A stretch of DNA of 64,000 bases from JAZTZP01 sp045637525 (GTDB taxonomy: Bacteria > Bacillota > Clostridia > UBA1381), in assembly GCA_045637525.1 (NCBI GenBank), contig JAZTZP010000169.1:3558-67557 (forward strand), read 5' to 3'. Under the pieces are notes generated by a model that saw only the letters and a program-made list of their open reading frames with translations, was not told the origin of the DNA and searched no databases. Positions 9,000 to 19,116 of the stretch are shown piece by piece; the stretch's first letter is position 1; each line of letters begins with the position of its first letter. Made by a program: the position numbers and the translations under genes.

Positions 9000-11919
9000 T
9001 GTCAAGCTCCCTCCATGAAAAACTCTCAGGCTTATAAAATTTGTCCGAACTATCCATATTATAATCCTTTGTAAGCTCGAACTCAAAATTTTCACTCATG
9101 CTGTATCCTGCATTTATTGAGTTATAGATAAAAAATCCGCAATCAAGGACTAATCCTCTTACTGTATTCTCATCCTCTATTACAATTAAATCCTTACATA
9201 AAGTCTCAATTCCTTCATGCTTTATTACCTGAGGCTTAAGCGAATTATAATAATAAATTGTCTTCCCGTTTACTGTTTCAAATTTCGCCGCAACTATTTC
9301 TCTTTCTTTATCAGAAATATCTTCTTTGCTTTTTACAGGATCACTTGTATCTCTTGATGGTGCAAGAACGGTTATTACACGTGTGTTCTGTCCCATTATA
9401 CCGTCATCCTGCCACTCGGCATGAATATCAACCCTCGGAGTATAATTTGAATCGAATTCCTTACCCACAGTTGAAGGACCGTTTGACCATCCGAATCCCA
9501 TTTCACCTTTTTTATAATAACCGTAGTATTTTACATATTCTATCGGCTTTGTCCCTATGCTGTGAATAAAAAGATTAGGACCTTCATTATCGCACGAATA
9601 TGCAACCATGTTTTCATTGTCAATCTGCACCTGTTCTTCTTTGTAGCCTGTCATAGGCTGATTATTCTGATACGGTTCATCTGTATATGTTGCAAAGTTC
9701 CATATCTGCTGATATGTATTTTTCTTTCCCGTTCCGTTTTCAAGATTATCAAGTAAAACCCACAAATCAGCATCCTTTAAGAAGAAAAACTTTCTGTCAT
9801 GAATTGCATCAAGCTCTATTGCTCCGGGTTCTCCCGGTATTCCGGGATTAGGGCGCTGATCATCGGTATTTGAATATCCGAATCTCCACGAGCCTTCTGC
9901 AAAATCAAAGTTATCACTTGTGTGCCATCTTGAATCAAGCACTTCTCCGGAGACCGTTGCAAGCCTGTCTTTGTCTGTATTTACATTTACGTCCCCATAC
10001 GTACCATCTGAATTAAACTTGCTCTCAGCTTTGTTTTGCGACTTTTTGTTTACCATAATTGTGGAAAGCTTTGCAGTTGAGCTTTCATACATATACGAAT
10101 TGAATTCATAGAAATTTTCATAGAAAAATGGTCTTTGATTGGGATCTACAACACTTTGGAAATACAATGGTTGTCCGCCGGAAACAAGCATCGTTCTTCC
10201 ATATGCCGTAAGATTCATTACTGCATTTGTTCCTGTTATATGATGTCCCTGCTGACGTCTTCCGTTATTGAAAAATGCAAGATATAAGTCTTCGGGATCC
10301 CAGCCTTCTCTCATTGCACCATATCCGCTGTACGGAAAATATACAGATTTATATGCATGCTCAACTTTTTTATTTGCCTCTCTTAAATCAGCCATTGCCT
10401 TTTCATCCTTCCAGTAAGGCAATGTTGTATGATAATATGTATTTCCTATATTGGTTCTCAGACCTATCGGAGACGTATATGCCTCCTGTATGCGGTCATA
10501 ATATGTAGTGTGTTTTACAAGGTCTGCAGTTAATCTGTCTGCGATTTCCGGGCACAGAACATCCAGTACTTGCCCTAAACGCTTAAGTCTCGGATTATCA
10601 TACGTTGTATTATAGTTAAATGCTACTTCAAGATATCCACCGTCAGGTTGTAAATATCCTATCATTTTACTGTTTATTTTATTTACCATGTCTTCCCTGC
10701 AAGACTGGGGATACTTGAAATCCTTGCATACTCCATACATAATTACACAAGCATTTTCTATACTTATAACCTGATTCTGATATAGCGGGTCGTTCATGTA
10801 AATACAGTTCGTCAGTTTATAAAAACAGTCTTCCGCAAAATAGCACAATATATTTGCAAATCTCACCGGATCTATGAGATTATAGCTTTCATCAGGTAAT
10901 CCAGTTCTTACAGGCATGCCTGTACGTATTAAATCCGATAATGCACGACCGTAATCCGTCTCTCGTTCCGGATCGGGAAGTCCTTTAAATAATGCTGCAA
11001 GCATTGCGATATGTTCAGTATATCTATCTCCGATATACAAAATATCTGCAGACGTAAGCGTTATATAGTTTGTATAGAGATTATGGCTGAATTTACTTGA
11101 ACGGTTGAATTTAACAACCTGATTTTTGGGTATTCCTTCAAGCATCTTATCAAATGTCGCTCTATGATTTAATGCCATATCATTCATAAACTGCGACCAT
11201 TTCTCTATTACACGCACATCGCCCGTTGTAAGATATCGTCCTGCAAGTATAGACTCAAGCGGATATGCCGCCATTCCAAACACGTCGGTTCCTTTTATTC
11301 CCGGAGCTCCGTAACCACGTTCGTATGTCCAGTCTATATCGGAATCCTGCTTGCCGTCCGGATATTTCAAAACTCCGCCTAAATCAATAAGCGGTACCAT
11401 ACCTACATCCGAATTCTCAGCAGTATATTCTTCAATCGTCATATCTCCCATTACAACAGAACCTATATCATAAATATACCGGTACTGTTCAAGATATCTG
11501 TAATCCTTATCAAGATATGTATAAAACGATGCAGACTTCATACCCTCGGACGGTGTTTTTCGTATTTCATCTATAAAATAATTACGCATCACACCTAACG
11601 CTTCAAGATAATATCCGGCTTTGTACAATTCCATTGCCTGCGAAGATAATTCACGCACAGGATTCATTTTCCCGAAAAGCTTATCTGCTGTTTCTTTTAT
11701 AACGGTATCATTGTAAATCGCAAGCGCACTTGTATAAGGCACGTCTATTCCACCTATGTTTTTACGCTCCGTGTATCTTTTACCCTCACCATTTGTCGGA
11801 TATGCAGTCTCGGTTCTTGGCTCTATCTGATATTGTTTTTCAGACTCTTCCGCAACAGCACCTGCCATCGGCAAAACAAACGAAAAACACAATATCAGCG
11901 AAAATAATCTTTTTAGCAT
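8971..11919 (-). CDS. Secreted heparinase II/III-like protein, ~982 aa (paralogue A)
   Basis: Signal peptide MLKRLFSLILCFSFVLPMAGA, then a helical region with ESYNLIDPVRFANI and LQPDGGYLEVAFNYN, then the beta block YGAMREGW and GHHITGTNAVMNLTAYGRTM near residues 530-580, matching its downstream neighbour almost motif for motif. It lacks the ~165-residue N-terminal accessory domain of that neighbour. The family is mainly uronic-acid polysaccharide lyases; HH within GHHITGTN and several conserved Tyr are plausible catalytic residues. The start is ATG 11919 with GAGGAG eight bases upstream, not the GTG at 11928. The stop of the upstream SLH gene lies five bases away, so translation is probably coupled. 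Confidence 0.75.
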   Translation of the reverse strand: MLKRLFSLILCFSFVLPMAGAVAEESEKQYQIEPRTETAYPTNGEGKRYTERKNIGGIDVPYTSALAIYNDTVIKETADKLFGKMNPVRELSSQAMELYKAGYYLEALGVMRNYFIDEIRKTPSEGMKSASFYTYLDKDYRYLEQYRYIYDIGSVVMGDMTIEEYTAENSDVGMVPLIDLGGVLKYPDGKQDSDIDWTYERGYGAPGIKGTDVFGMAAYPLESILAGRYLTTGDVRVIEKWSQFMNDMALNHRATFDKMLEGIPKNQVVKFNRSSKFSHNLYTNYITLTSADILYIGDRYTEHIAMLAALFKGLPDPERETDYGRALSDLIRTGMPVRTGLPDESYNLIDPVRFANILCYFAEDCFYKLTNCIYMNDPLYQNQVISIENACVIMYGVCKDFKYPQSCREDMVNKINSKMIGYLQPDGGYLEVAFNYNTTYDNPRLKRLGQVLDVLCPEIADRLTADLVKHTTYYDRIQEAYTSPIGLRTNIGNTYYHTTLPYWKDEKAMADLREANKKVEHAYKSVYFPYSGYGAMREGWDPEDLYLAFFNNGRRQQGHHITGTNAVMNLTAYGRTMLVSGGQPLYFQSVVDPNQRPFFYENFYEFNSYMYESSTAKLSTIMVNKKSQNKAESKFNSDGTYGDVNVNTDKDRLATVSGEVLDSRWHTSDNFDFAEGSWRFGYSNTDDQRPNPGIPGEPGAIELDAIHDRKFFFLKDADLWVLLDNLENGTGKKNTYQQIWNFATYTDEPYQNNQPMTGYKEEQVQIDNENMVAYSCDNEGPNLFIHSIGTKPIEYVKYYGYYKKGEMGFGWSNGPSTVGKEFDSNYTPRVDIHAEWQDDGIMGQNTRVITVLAPSRDTSDPVKSKEDISDKEREIVAAKFETVNGKTIYYYNSLKPQVIKHEGIETLCKDLIVIEDENTVRGLVLDCGFFIYNSINAGYSMSENFEFELTKDYNMDSSDKFYKPESFSWRELDNGLYEPEYK

Positions 11920-11924
11920 GAAAA

Positions 11925-14621
11925 TCACTCCTCATAAATTGTCAGCTGTAACCAACGTATAAGTCCGTTATAGCAAATATGTATCTTTGCTCCGCAATAT
12001 ACATCGGACAAGTTTCCAAGCTCAACACTTCTTCCGCCATTTTTTACTATTACAACTCTATTTGTAGAATTCAGCGTTGATATAGTATATGGTAAAAAAA
12101 ACTCACTGTTTTCCATAACAATATAATTATTCCCTGTTTTTGTTACCGTACCGTATGCTGTAAGCGGACTGTACAAAAAGTTTAATGAAAGATCCTGAAC
12201 CTGTGCTACTTCATCTGATGTTTCATATCCGTATCTGTATTCAATCGTATTTCCGCACTTATTAAGTCTTCTGAATGCTACCATTTCATTAGGATCATCA
12301 CCTGTTCGAAACTGCAGAACATCGCCCGGTCCTATATCACTGACATCGCACACATAATCATCAGTAAGCCCTTTTTTATACATAAGTCCATCATATGAGC
12401 TCATACTATAACACTTTGAATTTTCTTCTTTAACGTATAATCTTACTTTTTCCGCCTGTTTCAAAGCATAGCCTTCAACATACTGAACTATTTCATCATC
12501 TTCATTTACCATTTTTCCGCTTCCGGTAACGGTTATAAAATAATCGGCATTTGCACTGAAGGTTGTGTTCTGCACACTTTGATAAAATACAATGTATTTT
12601 GCTATGCCAAACTCATTTACATCAAAAATCTTCATGCCGTCATATGTAGTTGTAGCACTAACCTTTGACGAATTGCCCACCTTATACTGACCGTTTGCTT
12701 CGTCAAGGATAACAAACTTTGTGTTCTCATCAGTACGAACACCATACTTATTTCTTAAATCCGCATTCGGATATAGAATTGCATAGCTGTTCATAAATCT
12801 GCATGTCTTTGGATTTCCCGTTTCAAGCGCAAACTGATCTGTGTCAAAATTGCATGTGAAATTATCCATTCCCCAATCTGCAAGACTCTTCATCCGTGGT
12901 TTTTCAATTTCCGTAACTACACCTGACTCATTCGTCTTATATTTTATGAGAAATTTATTTTCACATTCAATGAGCATATTATATGCAATCTCCGGTTTTG
13001 AAACAAGCGAATTTATCCCATCGCTTACGATGTTCAGTTTTTCCCGGCAATTTAATACAACTTCCTGCCCGTTTAAGTCTATGATTTTAATCTTGAGCGC
13101 ATATTCATTTTCCATATCATCATCAGAATATAACACTTTTCTTAAATATCCGCACTTATCGTCTTCCTCTTCATCATAATCGGCAATATTGCCCAAAAAG
13201 TCAAGATAAAACGTTCCTCTGTTTCCGGGAATAATCTCGGAATAAACCTCATTGCCGGGAACTCTGTACTCTGTGCCGTCTATTACTGCCGAATTATCCT
13301 CCGGATTAATTCTCTCTATAACACCGCTTATTGTGTTATCAGACACATAAATATTAGTTTTCACCCCGTCACGGCTTACGGCAACAGATATTATATTGTC
13401 TTTTGCAATTTTATCGGCTGTAATACTCCCGCCGTCCTTAACAATCGATACACTATCATCATCTGTTTCTATAATTGTATTATCGGTTGTTAAAATATTA
13501 AGCGTTGAAGCCGATACGCCGTCTACCCTGTAGTTTTCATAATCCTCGATAATCGCAGTATCATATATTTCATCGCTGTCCTGATCAATTAACCTGAGCC
13601 TTCCGTATTCCGGCTTAACAGTCTTTAAATCCGCCGTGCCGCGTCCGTTATACACAAAATATGCACTGTCTGCAAGACTTACACTTCTTTCTCTGTCCCC
13701 ATCATCATAATAATAAACAGTATGTGTATCAGTCTTATCTGATATCTCATGGTATTCAAGCTCTATGGTTGTATTATCATGCGGATACGCTGATATTACA
13801 ACCGGACTGTCCGAGAGATTCTTTACATAGTATCTTACATTATATCCGAGTAAGTCATCGGAATTTGGCATTGAACAGCTGTAAGTATTATAGTCTATGG
13901 ATATTTTTCCGTCGTCAACATTTATATTATCATAAACACATCCGTACGCCGTTGCAGTAACAAAACCGGTAAGCTCCGTTACATCCATTACCTCCTCCAT
14001 GAATGTACCGCCGGTAGCATATGTTTCATTATCGTCCTCCATGCTGTAAAGCTCTAAAACATTTGCACGAATCATATTATAAAGAAGAGCACACGCATCA
14101 CCACGTGTCAGAAATTCGGCACTCATGTCAATATTTTTAAGAAGATCAAGCTTTGTTGCAGTTTTTAAATACCCCATAGGATATCCACCCTGTGCCTCGG
14201 CAAACTCATTGTAGCCTAAATTTCTAAGTACAATCGCAACCGCTTCTATCGGCGCAATTCCGTTGTTCGGTGCAAATTCATCCTCCGACACACCTCGTAT
14301 AATGTTGCGTTCATAAAGAAAATTAACATATTTTGCAAGTTCGTCCAAAGAAATGTCTTTAAACGGATTTTCAGCAGATGAATATCCCGATTCGTCACAA
14401 TTATTAAGCTTTGCAATCAAAATGGAAAAATCTCCTCTGTTTATACCTACCTCCGGCTTAAAACTTCCGTCTACAAATCCGTCTATATAGCCTAAATCAT
14501 TGAAAAACGATATAGCCTCCTCAGCACGGTCACTATCAATATCTGCAAATTTTACAAAGGCATGGCACGGACTTGTCATTAATATGACAAGTGCCGCAAT
14601 TATGCAAAGTATTCGTTTCAT
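11925..14621 (-). CDS. S-layer homology (SLH) domain surface protein, 898 aa
   Basis: Signal peptide (MKRILCIIAALVILMTSPCHA) followed directly by three SLH-type repeats at about residues 22-65, 75-125 and 135-190, with FVDGSFKPEVGINRGDF, GVSEDEFAPNNGIAPIEA and FLTRGDACALLYNMI. SLH triplets bind pyruvylated secondary cell-wall polymer, so the protein is displayed at the S-layer. The remaining ~700 residues are beta-rich, with repeated short segments of the type TGFVTATAYG and GVIERINPEDNSAVIDGTEY, and I recognise no catalytic domain. It may bind glycan or act as a scaffold for the secreted lyases. It lies inside the locus, 26 bp after the larger SLH protein. The Shine-Dalgarno AAGGA is weak and distant. 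Confidence 0.85.
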   Translation of the reverse strand: MKRILCIIAALVILMTSPCHAFVKFADIDSDRAEEAISFFNDLGYIDGFVDGSFKPEVGINRGDFSILIAKLNNCDESGYSSAENPFKDISLDELAKYVNFLYERNIIRGVSEDEFAPNNGIAPIEAVAIVLRNLGYNEFAEAQGGYPMGYLKTATKLDLLKNIDMSAEFLTRGDACALLYNMIRANVLELYSMEDDNETYATGGTFMEEVMDVTELTGFVTATAYGCVYDNINVDDGKISIDYNTYSCSMPNSDDLLGYNVRYYVKNLSDSPVVISAYPHDNTTIELEYHEISDKTDTHTVYYYDDGDRERSVSLADSAYFVYNGRGTADLKTVKPEYGRLRLIDQDSDEIYDTAIIEDYENYRVDGVSASTLNILTTDNTIIETDDDSVSIVKDGGSITADKIAKDNIISVAVSRDGVKTNIYVSDNTISGVIERINPEDNSAVIDGTEYRVPGNEVYSEIIPGNRGTFYLDFLGNIADYDEEEDDKCGYLRKVLYSDDDMENEYALKIKIIDLNGQEVVLNCREKLNIVSDGINSLVSKPEIAYNMLIECENKFLIKYKTNESGVVTEIEKPRMKSLADWGMDNFTCNFDTDQFALETGNPKTCRFMNSYAILYPNADLRNKYGVRTDENTKFVILDEANGQYKVGNSSKVSATTTYDGMKIFDVNEFGIAKYIVFYQSVQNTTFSANADYFITVTGSGKMVNEDDEIVQYVEGYALKQAEKVRLYVKEENSKCYSMSSYDGLMYKKGLTDDYVCDVSDIGPGDVLQFRTGDDPNEMVAFRRLNKCGNTIEYRYGYETSDEVAQVQDLSLNFLYSPLTAYGTVTKTGNNYIVMENSEFFLPYTISTLNSTNRVVIVKNGGRSVELGNLSDVYCGAKIHICYNGLIRWLQLTIYEE

Positions 14622-14647
14622 TTTTTATTACCATTCCTTTCTGAAAA

Positions 14648-17600
14648 TTATTTCTGCCATAATCTTCTTATAACAGCTGCCGCCTGGGCTCTTGTGGTAG
14701 TCTTATCAGGATTGAAGTTTCCGTCATCATTTCCGTTTAAAAGTCCTGCCGCATATGCCACACGAACATACGGAGCTGCCCAATCGCTCACCTTCTCCAT
14801 ATCCTTAATATCAACATTATCGCTTTCAGGCATCGGATTATTCATTGTATATACCGTAATTATGATTTTTGCCATTTCCTCACGGGTAATTTCTCTTTCG
14901 GGACTGAATTTATTTTCATACCCCGAAATGATACCCTTCTTATATGCCGCCTCAACATAGCCTGCATACCATGCATTTTCGGAAACATCCTCAAAAATGC
15001 CCGCATATTCCGGAATATCTTCTCCTATCATTCCGATTATAAGCTTCATAAATTCAGCTCTTGTAATACTTCCCTCAGGATCGAAAAGCGTATCTGTTTT
15101 ACCTGATATAATACCGTTTTCCTTAAGTGTCATAACATCAGTGTATGCCCAATGGCTCTTTGATAAATCAGAAAACTCTCCGTCTGAGACTATGTTATCT
15201 TCCGGCTTTGCTTCTTCTGACGGTGATACATATGAATCACTCTTTGTATAAGTAACTCCGCTTCCGCCGGAGGACGAGCCTCCGCCTCCGCCGCCACTGC
15301 CTCCGCCTGTAACGGTGGATGCCGCAATCAGCACCGGATCACTTAAAACCTCTTTTCCCGATTCATATTCATTTACCGGTATAACTCCGAATTTAATATA
15401 CTGTCCCGAATATACGCCATTTGGTGTAAATATCTTTGAAACAGCACCGGAAATCGGAGTATATGCTCCGTCCTTTGTACGTGATGAATACCACTTATAT
15501 TCTGACGTTGTTTCTGTATCATTATCATCATCAAAATAACCGTATATTCCTTCAAGCGTGCTGTTTACCTTATAGCTGCCCCTTACAGAAACATTATCCG
15601 CATAGCAAGTATTTCCCAGAACCTTATAAGCCACAAAATTATCAAACATACCTGTTCCGCCGACTGCAAGCCCTGCACAAGACGCATTTGAAATCTCATC
15701 TGCTAAAATACCGTCAATATACACCAAAGCTTTATCATCAGCTATACTTATATAAAACTGATGCCAGCCTTTTGTTCTGTTAACCGCAGACAGTACTCCG
15801 TTAAGAGTATAATATCCGCTGTCTGCAGAAGCCGTTATGCTGTCGCCTGCCTTAATATATCCGCAGTCCGTCAGATCATCATAAAACATACACTCAGCAG
15901 CGGTATATCCCTGCCCGAAGCTAATAGCGGTCACCTCTTGTCCGGTAGTCTTAAGAGATGAATTACCCATATATGCCTTTTCGCCATCATATTCCTCGCA
16001 GTCTTTTAATACAGCGTCTGAATACACGGTAACATTAAATGCTTTCTTTATCTGGGTTTTATCGAAATTGGTGAAGGTAAATGTAATAATTGCATTTCCT
16101 CTTTTGTTTGCTTTCAAAGTTCCGTTTTCGATACTTACAACACTTGCATCCGACGTTTCGGCCGTATATGCATTTTTTAAATAATACTCACCGGCATAAG
16201 CCTTAGGAACACATTCTTCACCTATTTTCATTGATGTATTTAAGTATATGTCAAATGCATCATAGTTTCCGGATGTTAAATAATAATAGCTTCTCTCCTC
16301 ATAAACATTTCCGTTTTCTGCTTGTATTCCGGTAAACGTTACCTTATACACAGTCTCCGGCTCTACAGATCCCGTAACTTTAAGAGTAATCTCCTTTGTT
16401 CCGCTAAGCGCCGGTGTACAGGTAACCGTTTCACCTGTTTTTACATTAACCATATTCATGCTTGCATTATTTACGGTAGCAGCATCAAGCTTTTCATTAA
16501 ATGTAAATGTTATCTTTCCTATATCTCCGGCACCTATGGAATTATATGAGGGAACACTTGTACATTCACGCACATACTGTGCCGTTTTATCAGTTCTCTG
16601 CTTATAGAGCTTATTTACAGCCGTTTTGAAATCATTCTGCAAATTATATACATTATCATAATTCTTTCCCTCAAGTTCACCATAAACGAAGGACGGATCC
16701 GAAATGTATGTATAATTTCCGTTTATATCAATTCCCAAAACCTTACCGTATTCCTGTGCAATATCAATTTTTTCAATCATATTTGCACTGTTAAATTTCT
16801 CTATTGCCGTCTGTAAATCTTCCTTCATTATAACCTTAAAGATATCAGATGAATATTCTTCTCCGGTGCTGAGTGAGTTTGTCGGCGTAACACAAAACTT
16901 AATATATTTTCCTATATATTTTCCTTCAAGATTTAAAGATTTTTCTCCTTCAGCTATCTTTGAAAATTTACCATCCGAAGAATCTGCAACGTACCATGAA
17001 AAACTCGTTCCGTTTTCAGCGTCATTATCATAATCATAATAAACATACTCTGCCGATACAACATCTCTGTAATATGCGAACTCACCTTCGGTATTTGTTG
17101 TTGCGATATCCGTTATCTCCGGTGCATAGTCCTGTATATATCCTATGCTTACATCATCAATCCACAGGTTTCTGTTTCCGGCTGCTATTAATCTGCAATA
17201 CCCTTCACAACCGAAATATTCGGCAACCTTTTGTGAATCAATATATACGGTAATGCTGTCTCCGTTTACAAAAAACGCCGCATTATGCCATCCTAAGCTT
17301 CTGTAAGCAGAAGTTATTTCACCATTTATCGTATAAAAATTCTCACCAAAACCAATTCTTTTTTGTTCACTGCCTTCTAATCCCAAAAAAGCCTCCGCCT
17401 TTTCTTCCATATCATCATAAAACCATCCCGAAGCCAGAAACTCCGTATATTCTGTTGATATAAGCTGCTCCGGCTCTGCATTTTCGGTTATATAGCTTTT
17501 TGTTCCGGACAGTGCATATGTGCTGTCGCCGTCGGCCTCAAAATCGTTTTTATTACCCTTTGCATAGCAGTTTATGGCGGCACCTCCCATCAGCTCAGTC

Positions 17601-19039
17601 CCGGTAATCATATCGTAGTATTCATATTTAATAAACGCAAATCCATATCCGGTAGATTCTATATTCCCGTCCGCAACTGAAATGCAATTTCCAAATGTAT
17701 TATCTATTGTTAAAATCAGATTAGGATCGGTATGATCAATCGTAACACGTCTACCGTTAGATGCCACCAAACTAATATTCAGCGGAGTTTTTTCTCCAAG
17801 TGCCAGATTTGTCGCCCCCGAAAAAAATGCACTTTTATACGTACCGGTAGTCGTAAAACTTATAATTCGATCAAACATTAATTCTGAATATTTGTTTTTC
17901 AGATTTTTTGTCCATATCTGATATGTCTCAACTTCTCCAAGTGTTTCTTCCGGTATTATGGAAGTGTTATTTTCGTCATCATATCTTACATCAAATTCTA
18001 CAGGTTCTCCTGTATATTTATTTATAAACTCAATATTTTCTTTTTTCCAGGTTCCTTCTTCTATTCCATCTTCCCATTCAAATCTAATCTCGTTTGAATC
18101 TGCTACATTAACACTGCCATTTTCCGGATATGTCACACATTCCTTTTCAAATTCAAACGTTTTGTCATATGTATATTCAACCCATGGTCTCGTAGGGGGC
18201 CATTCAGAGGTCGCAGAAGTAGCCGCTGATATATTCAAAAACGCATTTATACCGCCGTTTCCGATAACAATAGCGAGCTGGGTACTCTGCTTTGCTCTGA
18301 CAGCGTTTACCACTGTTTTTGACAACTTCACAACATTCGGTGCAAATGTACCATCACTTGCCATAACAACGCACTCATTTTCAGGTAACCAATTAACATT
18401 TTCCAGATATTCCATCCATGCAGCACCAATCGGTGTTCCGGGTGCATAATGCGTTCCGCTTTTATTCACCATTTCCGGAACAGAATCGACAGAAAATCCC
18501 ACTAGCTTAATTTTTCTTGTAGTAGTAGCTGTTGATGCAGGCGTTACCTGCGCATTCAACGTTAATGAAAGTACAGCCTCCGCATCCGGTATCTCCATCC
18601 ATGCAAATCCCTTGTTATTCAACCATACATTAAGGTTAGCATTAAACGTTACACCGTTTTTCATATTCATAACCGTTTCCGCATCCGGATTTACAAGAGC
18701 TCCGCAATCATACGGATGAGTTGCTGTTTTTGTTCCGATACATTCATTTACTGCATTTTCAAATGAAGCTGCAAAATCATTTTCAAGTAAATCCATATCA
18801 CGAAGCATAAGCATTGATACGTATTTCTTATATCTGAGCATTTCATATGTTTCATAAACATCCAAAGAAATTCCGTATTCCATACACTCAGCCTCAGATA
18901 ATGAGGAAAGCTCGGTTGTAAGCTCTTGCCAGTCATCCGCATCCCATATATTTTCTGCTGCTATAAATGTTTGAGGTAAACATGCAGTCACAATACATAT
19001 TGACAAAATATATAATGCTATTTTTCTTATACTATTCAT
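14648..19039 (-). CDS. Large modular SLH surface protein with carbohydrate-binding-like modules
   Basis: About 1463 residues. In order: signal peptide (MNSIRKIALYILSICIVTA); a DNRLRE/CBM96-like beta-sandwich (~90-300); an Ig-like domain (~305-400); two LamG-like modules (~500-640 and ~1085-1195, each with a GWH-x-F strand), each followed by an Ig-like module with YYDYDND or YGYFDDDND; an SbsA-type Ig domain (KITFTFNEKLDAATVNNASM, ~860); a Gly/Ser linker GGGSGGGGGGSSSGGSG; and three C-terminal SLH repeats ending RAQAAAVIRRLWQK. It is an S-layer-anchored glycan-binding protein with no catalytic domain that I recognise. The ATG at 19039 is chosen because GGAG sits seven bases upstream; two upstream in-frame ATGs lack one. 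Confidence 0.85.
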   Translation of the reverse strand: MNSIRKIALYILSICIVTACLPQTFIAAENIWDADDWQELTTELSSLSEAECMEYGISLDVYETYEMLRYKKYVSMLMLRDMDLLENDFAASFENAVNECIGTKTATHPYDCGALVNPDAETVMNMKNGVTFNANLNVWLNNKGFAWMEIPDAEAVLSLTLNAQVTPASTATTTRKIKLVGFSVDSVPEMVNKSGTHYAPGTPIGAAWMEYLENVNWLPENECVVMASDGTFAPNVVKLSKTVVNAVRAKQSTQLAIVIGNGGINAFLNISAATSATSEWPPTRPWVEYTYDKTFEFEKECVTYPENGSVNVADSNEIRFEWEDGIEEGTWKKENIEFINKYTGEPVEFDVRYDDENNTSIIPEETLGEVETYQIWTKNLKNKYSELMFDRIISFTTTGTYKSAFFSGATNLALGEKTPLNISLVASNGRRVTIDHTDPNLILTIDNTFGNCISVADGNIESTGYGFAFIKYEYYDMITGTELMGGAAINCYAKGNKNDFEADGDSTYALSGTKSYITENAEPEQLISTEYTEFLASGWFYDDMEEKAEAFLGLEGSEQKRIGFGENFYTINGEITSAYRSLGWHNAAFFVNGDSITVYIDSQKVAEYFGCEGYCRLIAAGNRNLWIDDVSIGYIQDYAPEITDIATTNTEGEFAYYRDVVSAEYVYYDYDNDAENGTSFSWYVADSSDGKFSKIAEGEKSLNLEGKYIGKYIKFCVTPTNSLSTGEEYSSDIFKVIMKEDLQTAIEKFNSANMIEKIDIAQEYGKVLGIDINGNYTYISDPSFVYGELEGKNYDNVYNLQNDFKTAVNKLYKQRTDKTAQYVRECTSVPSYNSIGAGDIGKITFTFNEKLDAATVNNASMNMVNVKTGETVTCTPALSGTKEITLKVTGSVEPETVYKVTFTGIQAENGNVYEERSYYYLTSGNYDAFDIYLNTSMKIGEECVPKAYAGEYYLKNAYTAETSDASVVSIENGTLKANKRGNAIITFTFTNFDKTQIKKAFNVTVYSDAVLKDCEEYDGEKAYMGNSSLKTTGQEVTAISFGQGYTAAECMFYDDLTDCGYIKAGDSITASADSGYYTLNGVLSAVNRTKGWHQFYISIADDKALVYIDGILADEISNASCAGLAVGGTGMFDNFVAYKVLGNTCYADNVSVRGSYKVNSTLEGIYGYFDDDNDTETTSEYKWYSSRTKDGAYTPISGAVSKIFTPNGVYSGQYIKFGVIPVNEYESGKEVLSDPVLIAASTVTGGGSGGGGGGSSSGGSGVTYTKSDSYVSPSEEAKPEDNIVSDGEFSDLSKSHWAYTDVMTLKENGIISGKTDTLFDPEGSITRAEFMKLIIGMIGEDIPEYAGIFEDVSENAWYAGYVEAAYKKGIISGYENKFSPEREITREEMAKIIITVYTMNNPMPESDNVDIKDMEKVSDWAAPYVRVAYAAGLLNGNDDGNFNPDKTTTRAQAAAVIRRLWQK

Positions 19040-19065
19040 AGTCATTCTCCATTGTAATTTCATTG

Positions 19066-19100
19066 TGGCAGGAAACAGCCTTTAAGGTTGTTTCCTGCCA
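19066..19100. other. Strong intercistronic hairpin without a T-run
   Basis: TGGCAGGAAACA (19066-19077) pairs perfectly with TGTTTCCTGCCA (19089-19100), and the loop itself can pair (CCTT/AAGG), giving a near-perfect 35-nt hairpin. No T-run follows on the minus strand. It therefore looks like an mRNA-stabilising or processing element between two locus genes rather than a terminator. Confidence 0.65.
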
Positions 19101-19116
19101 TAAGCCCTAAGCTCAA

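Noticed and set aside
17958..18449. 163-codon plus-strand ORF opposite the large SLH gene
   Set aside because: The opposite strand encodes a protein with clear domains; this frame has low-complexity Ser/Thr composition typical of an antisense shadow.
19066..19100. Rho-independent terminator
   Set aside because: No T-run follows on either strand, so I recorded it as an intercistronic hairpin.
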